Of a DNA stretch of 64,000 bases, positions 40,501 to 52,500 are shown in pieces. Numbering within the stretch: the first letter of the stretch is position 1; each line of letters opens with the position of its first letter. Below the pieces are notes generated by a model, which was not told the origin of the DNA, searched no databases, and was given only the letters and a program-made list of their open reading frames with translations. Location of the stretch: NCBI GenBank assembly GCA_963971285.1, contig OZ020244.1, forward strand, positions 16,554,001 through 16,618,000. The letters are read 5' to 3'. This stretch comes from Astropecten irregularis. Taxonomy: Eukaryota > Echinodermata > Asteroidea > Paxillosida > Astropectinidae. Made by a program: the position numbers and the translations under genes.

Positions 40501-43500
40501 GCTCAGCTGAATTGCATGCGTTTTTTCATTGAGTGGAAGAGGTCTCCGATGCAAAAGATACAATCTTTCTGCCTTTCATTTTAAAGAGCTTGAACTTTGG
40601 AAGCGGAGGATGGATTTTTCCACTGATTATTTCCGAGAGGTTGGGAGGGGAATGAACAAATGCCATTTGAATTTGTATGAGAAATTTTTTTTTTTGTTTT
40701 TTTTTGAGAGAGAAAAAAATGCAGGGATAATTTTGAAGGGCTTAACAATCATTCAGACACATTGTTTTCATATTTGTGCCAAAATGAACAGCAAAAGATG
40801 CTTAACTCTTATTATTAAAATAAGTTACAAGAGCACCCATCATTCAAAAATATAATTAATTTGCTTACTTTCTCAGTGAAATAACAAAACTATTAAGCTG
40901 ATTGACTTTAAAGGGATTTGTTCAAAGGCACAAATCTTAATAGAGTTTGCAATGTACAAAAGCAATTAAAGAATTCTTCTTCTTTTCTTTGATTACAAAT
41001 CATCATTTAGTAAAAATTCATGAAATATCTCAAACTCAATATATCAGGATTAATTATGTTGGTGAGTCAAATGGCAATAAATTGCAATCACGGAATCAGA
41101 CATGTTTACAACACACATTATTTTTCACATAAAATCAATTTGTTTGTAAATTTCAATCACAATGCAAAACATTACTGTATTCTACACAATAAAATGAAAC
41201 TTTTACTAACATGCATGACCACCAAAAAACCACTTACAATCAAAGCTTAACATGCAGCTGTTGCTATGGAAACCACGTTAGAGACACCACACACTCCAAA
41301 AATAATGGGGGAAAAACTCTTGTCAGGCCCGCGTGCAAAGAGCTCTGCTTTGTAACACCACTAAAAAAAAAAGACTTACCCACTAAGTACACCGAGAATG
41401 AGATTTAGCACAAAGAATGAGCCTAGGAGGATGAGGGTTACAAAGTAGAACCAAGGGACCCAACCCTCTATGGCATTGTTGACCTAATAGATGGAATGGA
41501 TGAAGGAATGGATGGATGGACGCACCACGGTACAAGGCGGACAACGATTCATGCAAAGGATGAGTATGACGATGAGGTGGGGTGGTTGGAAGAGGGGTAA
41601 TTGGAGGAAGGTAGTAGATGCGATAGGGAGAGGGTTTATGGGGTTGAGGAGGGTGGTTAGAGGAGGGTGGTAAGGGTGGTGAGAGGAGGGTGGGACGGGG
41701 TGGTGAGAGGAGGGTGGTATGAGTTGATAGAAAGAGGATATGAAGGAGTGGAAGAAGGGTGAAGAAAGGGGTCATTGGAGGAAGGTAGTAGATGAGGTAT
41801 AGGGAGAGGGTTTGTGGGGTGATAAGGGAGGTTAGAGGAGGGTGGTATGGGTTGGTAGAAAGAGGGTATGAAGGAGTGGAAGAAGGGTGCAGACAGGTAT
41901 CATTGGAGGAAGGTAGCAGATGCGGTAGGGAGAAGGTTTGTGGGGGTGATAAGGGTTGTAAGAGGAAGATGGTAAGGGTGGTGAGAGGAGGGTGGTATGA
42001 GTTGGTAGAAAGAGGATATGAAGGAGTGGAAGAAGGGTGCAGAAAGGGGTCATTGGAGGAAGGTAGTAGATGCGATAGGGAGAGGGTTTATGGGGTTGAG
42101 GAGGGTGGTTAGAGGAGGGTGGTAAGGGGCAGTGAGTGGAGGGTGATATGAGTTGGTAGAAAGAGGGTATGAAAGAGTAGTAAAGGAGGAAGAAAGAAAG
42201 GATGAAAGGAAGAGAGTTTGTGGAGAGTTGTAGGGTGGTAAGAAGCAGGTGGTAAGGGGTTGGTAAAGATAAGTGGATGATGGGGGTGGCAGGAAAAGCA
42301 TTGGTGGAGGTTGGTCGAAAGAGGGTAGTAAGTAGTGGAAGAAGGGTGCAGAAAGGGGTCATTGGGGGGAGGTAGTAGATGCGGCAGAAAGAGAGTTTGC
42401 GGGGGTGATAAGGGTGGTTAGAGGAGGGTGGTAAGAACAGTAAGGGTGGTAGGGGTTGGTAGAAAGAGGGTAGTAAGTAGTGGAAGAGCACGGTGGCACA
42501 GGAGGACGAAAGAGTGTGGAGGGTGATAGAGGTAGCAAGAAGAGGGTGGTAGGGATTGGAAGAAAGAGGATTGGAAAAAGGAGGATGGGGTTGTAGGAAA
42601 AGTGTATTTGGAAGGTGAAAAGGATGGTAGAAAGAGGGTATTTAAGAGAGGTAAGACGAAGGTTGTAGAGGATGATGGAAGGGTGAGGGTCCATGCAAAG
42701 TTGTAGGGTAGCAGCGAGCAGGGTGGTAGGAGTTGGTAAGGAGAGGGTGAGAGGTAGAGGTATGGAGGACAATTTTAAAAGATTATGGAAGGAAGTGTAG
42801 GAAAGAACACACAAGATTCACGACAGGGAATTCACAAGAGGAAAAAGCACAGAAAAAAAAGAAAGAAAAGAAAAGACACAACATCTTACTAAAAAAAAAA
42901 GAAAATGTTATAAAGACATAGATATGAAACACTAAACCCCAGAAATGATGGAAGTCAGAGGGAAATGAAATGAGATCCAGCCAATTGCGTACTTAAATCA
43001 GAACAGTGGATCAGTTGACCAACCCAAACGGAAAATTCCAAGATGCCACGATCAATCCTCATTAAGTGCAACACGGAGTATTAACAACTCCATTATCAAT
43101 ATTTCAGCTGCATCGGATAAAAGGAAAAACGCAAGGGCGTCGGGCCGTGAAAAGTAGGATTAAATTCCTACTGACGGTAAGAGAGCGTCGAGCGCCGTTT
43201 TCATTCCCGGCATGACCTGTTCTCGTTTTGCCGAGGCGCTTGTAATACATCGGGGAGTGGGAGGGAGCCTTCCGCTTCGGAAGCGTCAAAGCATGGCGGG
43301 GATGTGTCGCGTGCTGTCAGAGACTGTTGCCGATACATTTGTTGCGCTTCCGTGATCTCGGGCAAAAGGGCAAGGCATCGATCATTAAGATGCAGTAGCG
43401 GGACGAGATCAACAGCACTGCAATTGAGCATCTGCACGTGAGGATTGATCGACATTCTCCACGCATGAAATCAAATTCTACTGCCAAAGATTCTTTTGAC

Positions 43501-46500
43501 TGATCGTCTTCATATTTCATCGACAGTTTCCAGAGTGAATTCCCTTTCATATTTTGCTTCCTTCTGAATTTGACAACTGATCCACAGAACGTTCAAAGTT
43601 TCATTTTCCCGATAAGAGAGGAAACGCCAGAAAATGAGACTTTGAAAAATACGCATGAGAAATATGGAGAGAGAAAAAGAAAAACGCAGAATAAAAAAAT
43701 CGGTCAATGCACAGCTTCACAAACATCTCTACACGGTGCATTATGAGTGAGTCCATCTCTATATAATGGCAGACTGCAGCTCTCTTTGGATGATTTTACT
43801 TACCCGCTAAGTACACCAAGAACTAAGTTAAGTACAAAGAACGACCCAACAATGATGAGACTAACAAAATAGACCCACGGCCAGGGGCCCATGGCATCGG
43901 TGATCTGTCCAATGTAGGCAGGGTGAAGAGCGGAGGAAGAAACGGTTATGGTAAATGTCATCAACTAATTCTATAACAAAACACTCAAATACACCGAGCT
44001 ACCATTTGGGCCTATGCTGAGCACTCACGGAGTATCAGCCAAAATATCAAAACACTTAAGCGCTCTCGGCTGGTTCCAATGCAGCGGGAATATTTTGTTA
44101 TGTAATTTTACCAATAAGAATGTGTTCTTATCTTTTTAGAGCTCTAATGTCACAATGAATTTACTTGAACTTGGCGGAATGAAATAAATAACTGATACAT
44201 ATTCAATCAATTTTATATCTTTATCTGATTTGACATCACATTTACTGACTTGGATAAGAAAAGGGGCCAATTTCATAGAGCTGCTTAATCACAGAATTTG
44301 CTTAAGCATGAAAAGTCTTCCTTGATCAAACCACCAAAATTTTTGTGTCATGTTTACTGCTTTTGACTTGTATTCGGCCATTGTTTGCAGAGCATAACAT
44401 TCACAAGGAGTTTTGGCTGGCATACTGATTTTATTGACCAAGGATTTGGGTGCTTAAGCAAAATTGGGTGCTTAAGCAACTCTATGAAATTGGCCCCAGG
44501 TTACATGGCTACTGACATGATTCCAGTGAAGGAACAAAAGGAGGCAAACAATTGTCTCAGTTCCCTTGGCACTCCATTGGCTAGATCAGTCAGTTTCTCT
44601 AACAGCAGTTCCCTTTGCCATGGAAAATCAACAAAGTTCCTGCCCTAATTCTCAGTATTAGCATAAAGAACACCAATTATTAACTACCGAGGTTGTTTTG
44701 GAACAGAACCCTGGTCCGTTCAATAATTCAGACAGTTAATAAGACAGTTGAAACAGAAAATGTGAAATGCAAGTAATCGCCTCACTTCAAAAAACCTTTT
44801 TCTATAAAGTTTGAAAAGGGACAGTTTCCAAACACTTTCTCAAATTCCATCCATAAGTTGTTTTTGTCTTCAAGTCTCCTTCTTTGCGTTATTATCACGA
44901 TAACGCCGATTGTGTCAACAACTTTTATGTCGATATAAATTATTCATGACAAATGCAATAAACACGATCTTCAATCTGCTTCAGGTTAACCTTTATAGTC
45001 TAGGCTTATCAATGACATGCATCAGTTCTCCCACTGATTAAATTTGCACATGAGAGCTGTTTACGCCGTCCATCTCGCATCATTAATAACCATGTTGAGG
45101 ATGTCCAATATTATCTGTCTCCATTTATATAGGAGCCTTTATATTGTAGTACGCCTTCATAAAAAAAAAGCAGCTCTATCGGGCAGAATGAAGAAAACAC
45201 GGTTCGCAACAGGATGTTAACACGGATAACAAATCTCGGGTTTAATGCGGTCCGTGAATACAGAATCGCACGGGGGAATCTATTTCAATTTCGCCTGCTC
45301 GTCCAATTCATATCTCTCGGTGGGATACAGTGATATCGAACAAGACGACGAGGGGGGGGGGGGGGGAGGATAGGAGATAGGGAAAGGAGGTTGGGGGGTT
45401 GATGAATGAATCGCAGGTGTCTTCGGAGGATTCTCAAGTTTCCAGTCTTTATTGGCCTACCGTCCTTTTTTCCATCCTGAAGATCTCCGATAAAATGACA
45501 GACAAACAAATAAATCTGTCCCATCTAGTCCAAAAAGGTCGTATCCATCTGAGCAAACTGAAGAATTGCGATTTTTGTTTTTTAGAACTGGAATTATCAT
45601 GAGCCTCCCAACACTCAACACCTCACTTCTTGTCATTGGTTTGTGTAACATGAGACTGGTTTTTCAATTTTTGGCAGACACTGAAAATCTTGTCTATGGC
45701 AGGATATGAACCCAAGACATCTGAATCACTGACATCAGTACTCTTCCCGAGAGGTCATCTGTGAGGACGTTTGCCCCGGGGACAAAATGTCAAAAATTGT
45801 CAATTGAAATTGAAATGTAACCTGAGAAACACTGAGGATAGTTCACTCATCAATGTAACCGTAACCCTCCATCTTTAAAATACCCACGTTGTTTTCTTGC
45901 CTTCCTTTTTTCCTCCCCCTACCTCTTGTCTTTTCTCTTCTAAATGTTGAATCTCCTTGTATGTCTTCTTCTCTGTAAGATCAAGCCTTCGGGAAAGATT
46001 CAGCTTGGACTGAAAGGTCTCCCAATTGACTTATATTTGCCAGGCCATTTCAGTTTAGAAGCAGTCTGAGAGAGGCTAATTCTGCATCTAATGGGCTATT
46101 TGAAGACGTGAGATCAATTCCAGAAAAACTATTACATATGAATAATTGGGACAGTTCTAATGTCCTGTTATGTTTACTATCTCCCTATAAAGGAGCATGT
46201 ACTTATATGTATCCCCATGGTAATTCATGGTGGAATAATTACACAGATTATCGTAGAAACAATATGAAGAATGACCAAGTGTGGTGTCTTACGGAGACAT
46301 ACCTAGGGTGTGTTCCGCTTGCGCGAACATACGCAGACATGTTCGCGACATTTGCGTTATGCTTGGATTTTGAAGTGGAACGCACACGCAACAAATGGCA
46401 AACGTATGTTGCGTATTGCATGGATCTTTCATTCAATGTAGTTAGCCAACTTCAGCAAACACCGCCTTTACACCGTTAGCTATGTTAGGCGAACTTTTTT

Positions 46501-49500
46501 TGTGTTTGGGAAACAGCGCGTTCTGGTTTGAAAACGGTGGCCGTGCACGTAGTTAGCTAGAGTGGAACGCACCCCTGGGCTTCTTCACCAAATTGACCCC
46601 TCTGTATTCCCTAGTAGTCAAAAACCCTTTTCCCAACTCTACTTTCTAGACAGAAGTTGAACCAAAGAGGACACAATATTAACCCATTTGCAGTAGAAAA
46701 TACATAATATCCAAAACTGAATCCTACTGCCCTAATGGCTCTACAGTGTATTTGCAAATGCAAACTGTATCAATATCCGAATCCTGACCCAACATATCAG
46801 GGGAAAAGGAGGAAGGCAGCATGGAGCTTGCCATTCACAGTGAGCTAAAGCTCGGGATTCAACATGCCCTGTGTGAATCCACGCTCGATAGAGGAAACAG
46901 AGTCTGACGGTCAAATGATCCTTGAAGGGTTTACTTGAATGGAATTATAAAGCAGACATGAATGTACGCTGATCAGCAGGGGAGGGGAGGGGAGGGGAGG
47001 GGGGACTACGTGAAAGAGTGGCTTGGATGCAGTATCTGATGTTGAACATCCATGACACAGACCCGATGACAAGACAAGGAAGATCACGCAGAGACAGACA
47101 ATATACAACAGAAGATGATCAGATGATAAACATAAACTGTCGGGAGGGTACTAGGGAAGATGGGAGTGTGTAGTTCCCGGGGTAACAGGATCCCTGGAAG
47201 AGTGCAGTCACCAACGTGATATTCTCGCTGATGCTGCGCTGGCAGATGACAGGTGCAGGAATCCTCGCGGGTGTAACAATGTCCGTGGAATCAAGGTTGT
47301 CATATAATGATTAGAAGGCTTCCACGGCGGGTATGGACAATATTGAGAGGAGATTAATAACAGCGCTTGGCAACACCTTGCTTATGAAATTTCTCTTTCA
47401 TCGTTGAGTGTTTAGAATTCAAAGATAACTAGGCCCCTATTTGCTTTTAAATGGATGTTATCAAAAGATGTTTTATATCTGTGAACCATTCTATGTAGGT
47501 TTGCGAAATGGAGACTCAGGCTCAGGCTCTGGCTCAGGCTCAGGCTCTGGCTCAGGCTCAGGCTCAGGTCAGGCTCAGGCTCAGGCTCAGGCCCAGGCCC
47601 AGGCTCCGGCTCCATTTCTTGAATCCATTCTAAAATAACGTGTATCAAAATAGAGGCTTTTGGATACGGTTTGGAAGTAGATTCTCTATTTTGAACATGA
47701 AAACAAGAGCTTCAGCTTCAATGAAAAGCCACAATTAATCCATATATTCAGAATATGGATGACAGCGCCGGAGCCGGAGCCTAAACTGGAACCAAGGTTT
47801 GGAAAATGGATTCAAGTTTCTAGAATCTGAAAACAGAAATAGCACATAATGCATAACACCAGCTCTCTGAGTTGCATGTCTACCCTTTTAGATTTTGGGT
47901 AAAAGTAACTGGAGTATTGCATCTTTAATGATGCATATAGAGGATATAATGGGAGGGGGAGAGAAGCACAATGCAGACATTAAATAGGCAGGAGGGATCC
48001 AACATGGCGACATAAAGTACAATCAATGTCACATCTGTTTACCATTAGCCACCGTTGGCAAATGACGGATCTCGGGAAAGAAATATAACAAGAACCTATA
48101 TAGGATTTCACATGTTTTTAAAAAGGCTTCCAATCCATCATTGCAATGTTGTTTTTCTGTGTGTTTACAGCATCACAGGGCTCAACAGACGCCTCCACGG
48201 CCACTAAATTATTTCTAGAATATTCCTCTCAACTTCTAAAGAAGTACGTACTCAAACCATACAGGTTGATTTTTGTTTGAGTTAGGAGGGCCTGACGCAT
48301 TTGGATCCTAGCAGGTTCTTTATCGAAGGCTTAATGACAAGAGGACAAGAACATGCAAATAAAGATACACATGTATGTCTTTACTAGCATGTTCTTGTCC
48401 TTTTGTCATTTAGCCTTTGATAAAGATCATGCTATAGGATCTAAACACATAAGGCCCTCCAAACTCCAAGCATTTTATAAATTTCAGGTTTTATATTATT
48501 TTGGCTGATGAGGAGTTTGCAACATTTTATTACTTGTATAGGTTGTTTTTTCTTTATTCTTTTGCAACCTGGTGAAGCTGAATGACTGGGAAGTCGCCAG
48601 ATGTCATTAGGTCTTGCCCAGCTTTAAGGCAACAATATTCCGTTGACTTCTGACATTATAAACTCTTTAGAAACCCGCCTCCAGTTTCGGCAGAAGAAAG
48701 TGAAACAGAGCCCCAAGGATAACGTGCCTTATGCAAGCTCTGATCCAGGTCAGGCTGAGCCTAGCCTCAGACATTGTCTCAGACTGGTGCGATTTCTCTA
48801 TCATTCTTACAATACCAAGGGTTGATTTCGGCAAACTCATCGCAACTAAATACTAAAGTACATGTATCAATCCTAGGACTTATGGTGCATTGCAGCTCTA
48901 CGTAGAAGTCCTAGGATACGATGGGTAAATCCTTCGTAACTCGAGTCACGATCGATCGTAGAGCTTCGTGAAAACCGAGCCCAGGTCAAACATCTTCATA
49001 ATTCAAGCACTTATGAAGAGAGGCATTGTGGATAGCTACAGCACCACAATGTGTCGTCTGCACAAATCAAATGGAAGTTCCACGTACCACATCAAGAAGC
49101 ACCCAGCTTCCCGCACTACTGGTATATCGTGGTGCTATGTGGAGCAACCGACAAATTGTGTTGTGTCTTCATTCAACGATCATGGAGTCGTTGCAATTCT
49201 TCCCCGTATTCTTTTCTTCTATTTCTTCAATAATTTGTTCCTGTCAACCGTCGTTTCAATCACTCCCTGAATTTTGAGAGAGAGTGTGGTAGCCACAGGC
49301 CTCTAGAGTAATTCAAGGCACGTGTAGTTACACCGCCGACTCTTTGTGGGTTCACTTACACAGGGTCCGGAAATGGAGGAATATTTGATATTGAGTGCCA
49401 GCTGTCTCGCACTATTGAGTACACACGCAAAGGTAATATAAGGTTGGACCTCAAATTAACTGCTACAGCTACATGTACAGAAGGGTGCTGCTCTGTACGT

Positions 49501-52500
49501 TGCTCTGTGCAAACTAGTATGCTTCAGTGTAGGTACTGGCATCCTGTTGCTGCTAGCGACAGCCATAGTCATGTAGCTGTTGATTCGGATTTACATGGAC
49601 ATCTGGGGCCAATTTCATAGAGATGCTTAGCACAAAAATGGCTCACCCAATAAAACGAGCCAAAATTTGATTTGATAGTCATGATCAGCGAACAACAGCC
49701 AAAGAACAATTGCAAGTGATACACAACACATGGACATTTTGTTGTTAATCCCATTTTTATTAAGACAGAAATGTCATGCTTAGCAATTTTTTGTGCTAAG
49801 CAGCTCTATGAAATTGGCCCCTGGACAAAAACTGACACAACAAGAAGGTACATGGAACATACAGAATAAAGGATTAAGACTTTCTTAATGACACCTTTTG
49901 AAAGATTAACTACAACTTGATTCTATCACCATATCAGGATTCTAGAATGCAAAGATCTTTCTTTACGATGCAGTTTTCACGGCCTCTTCACACCATCGGC
50001 TTGAGGCATATTTTGAACATCAGCAGTTGGTGCCTTACAGCTGTCTATTACGGATTGTGGCATTGAGTAAGTGTACTCTTCTGCCCAAAGGCTGTTGACT
50101 GTCATGCTCTGAGATATCCAGCACGTAAAGAGAATGTCATCATTTGACCAATATGTTTGCTGCCCTCAATGACAAAATTTTGATCATTTAAAAAGTGACT
50201 CACTAAATTTGGGGAGCAGAAGTAACCATTTGACAAATTATCACTTCTTTATATCAATTCAATACCACAAAGACAAGTAAGTCAACTTCTAGGAAATGAC
50301 AGCAACAAATTCAATGACATGGCCCATCCTCTTAAGAATACGTATTTTGTGTGACCAAATCATAAATGGACCTAAAGTTGAATTTGAAATACATTGCGCT
50401 TTTGATGAGCCGCAGTGCAAGCACTTCATGACGCAGAATTTGCACAAGAAGAATGTGTGACTTGTATAAATACAACATGACTGATACTGCCTCAAAGCAT
50501 CGGGCCCACACCAATCGTGGTTAGGATCTCTATAAACATGACAATAAGCTAATTAAGTCTTCAGCAATCATGCTGGCTGGAAAATATGGCACGATTCTGA
50601 GAAAACTGGCGGGAGCAAGCAAGTGGGTCGGGGGCGTAAGATGATTGAGTTATGGCCCAGATGTCACTCTGGGCATCTGCTGCCGTGTCTGCTTTATTGG
50701 CTGTGAAATTCATCTCATTCTGAATCATATGAAAACAGATGACCTAATTATGTTTTGTAAGACTACAGCGATATCCATCCCACCCCCACCCCTCCTCCCC
50801 CTCACCAAAAAATAAAAATTGAACGAACCATTTTCAGAGAAGCATATCATGTCAAAATATCATACTTGAAATTGTTCGTCGTGGAAAATTACATGAAGTT
50901 ATTCGGATCTCATGATATTTCGGCTGCAGACTGTTAGCCTATGTCAAGATGTCAAAGACACTTGTGACTGAGTCTCGATTTATACCGGTACCCATGCTTG
51001 GTTCTGCTACTTATCAGCCGACATCGTGAATCCCAAAATAACTTATCTTCTTATTTCATAATTATTCACTACTTATAGTCAGCCTTTTTTTATTTGGATG
51101 CCCAGACAGAAATTTGCAATTAAATATTTGCATTTAAATCTTTATATCTTAAATTAACATTTCTAAAGAGTCATTTACCAGTGAAATTTTAAAACATATT
51201 GGTAGGTTGGTGGAGACCCAATGTACTGTAATCTCTTCTGTGAGAGTGTGTGGTTCTGGGAAGAACCGGTGGTATTATCTTGACGTTACAAACAGTGTGC
51301 TCTGTTCATTTTCAGGAGGGTGAAATTTTGGAATGAAAGTTATGCTGGCATTAAGTAGTTAATATAAAGGCACCCTTTCAAATCAGCTTTTTCAAAAGGC
51401 AGTCCTCAATTTTGTATGCACAGTTTCTATGACGTTTGAATTTGCATTAAAAAACATTCTGGACTGAGAACGTGAAAAATGGCTGCTGTGTGCAGACTGC
51501 AGAGGTAACAATATTTTTCTTCACTGAACTACTTGAAAGACAATTCAAGCCACAGTAATCCAGTCGCATAAAAAGACAAGTATTTGATATACAAGTAATA
51601 AACTGCTGCAAACTCCTCATCAGCCAAAATGACCTGAAATTATATATCAATGTATCCTTCGTTCACTATATTATCATGTATGCTTCTTTCACTTGCATGT
51701 TCTTGTCCTTCGTCATTTAGCCTTTGAGAAAGATCCTGCTAAGATCGAAATGCGTCAGGCCCTCCTACATGTAACTCCAAGCAAGTATTTGATATGAATG
51801 ATTGAAATAAGGAATTGCAAGAAGAAGAATTTAGTTGGGTTTTTTTTTTCAACTTGAATTGAAAACAATAAACGTTTCACCAGTCAAATTTTTGAGGATT
51901 CTGTCAGTTTTCTTGATGCATGCTTACTGCAAAATTCACACATTTCTGAAACGTTTTTAAGCTTCAAGGTTTTGATTTCCTAATAAATCAATTTCTTGCC
52001 TGAACAAGATGCTTCAAAACAAAGATGCAAATAGCAGGTGATATCGTCACAAAGGAAACCCTTATGAAAATCGGAAATTGCACCGACACCAGACCAAACG
52101 ACTGCTCAAGGTGAAGGTCACAATAGGAGAGGATGGAGACCGTGGCCAGACTGCATTGAGAGGGACACGCGGTCTACAGCAAAGCAGTGATCAATGCCTT
52201 AACCGGCGCTGATTGATGGCCAAGGATATGAGGTTTAGACACTCATCTCAGTTAGCCATAGGAGTCCAGGTCAATATCAATGGTCTCCCCCATCCAAGCT
52301 GCACTTGATACTGGTCAACACGTCTTGACATTCAATAAACACTGGCTAGTCCAGAGAGCTACGTGCACTTTTCTGTTTGCAGATGGGAATACTTCTCACT
52401 TTCAATTTTGAATGAAACTTAATCAAAAGGCCGCGAGACATGAAATTGTCCCATGATAACTCAGTAATAAATAACAATATTTCTGCACTCAAATGTTGAA

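Larger units (their letters stand above)
36642..41379. other. 4.7-kb intron between exons 5b and 6
   Basis: It contains a SINE end (36870..36962) and a TTAA-type element (37637..37985). From about 38100 to 41370 I see no repeat shared with the rest of the window and no coding exon. This is the largest repeat-poor non-coding block. Confidence 0.65.

Noticed and set aside
41832..42814. Long proline/leucine-rich and glycine/glutamate-rich open frames
   Set aside because: They lie wholly inside the purine-rich minisatellite, follow its period, and have no homology or splice context.
46108..46479. 123-codon plus-strand frame
   Set aside because: It overlaps a foldback repeat at 46300..46585 and shows no recognisable domain.
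47441..47648. SGSGSG / SLSLSQ repeat proteins
   Set aside because: These are direct translations of the GGCTCA hexamer tract in several frames.
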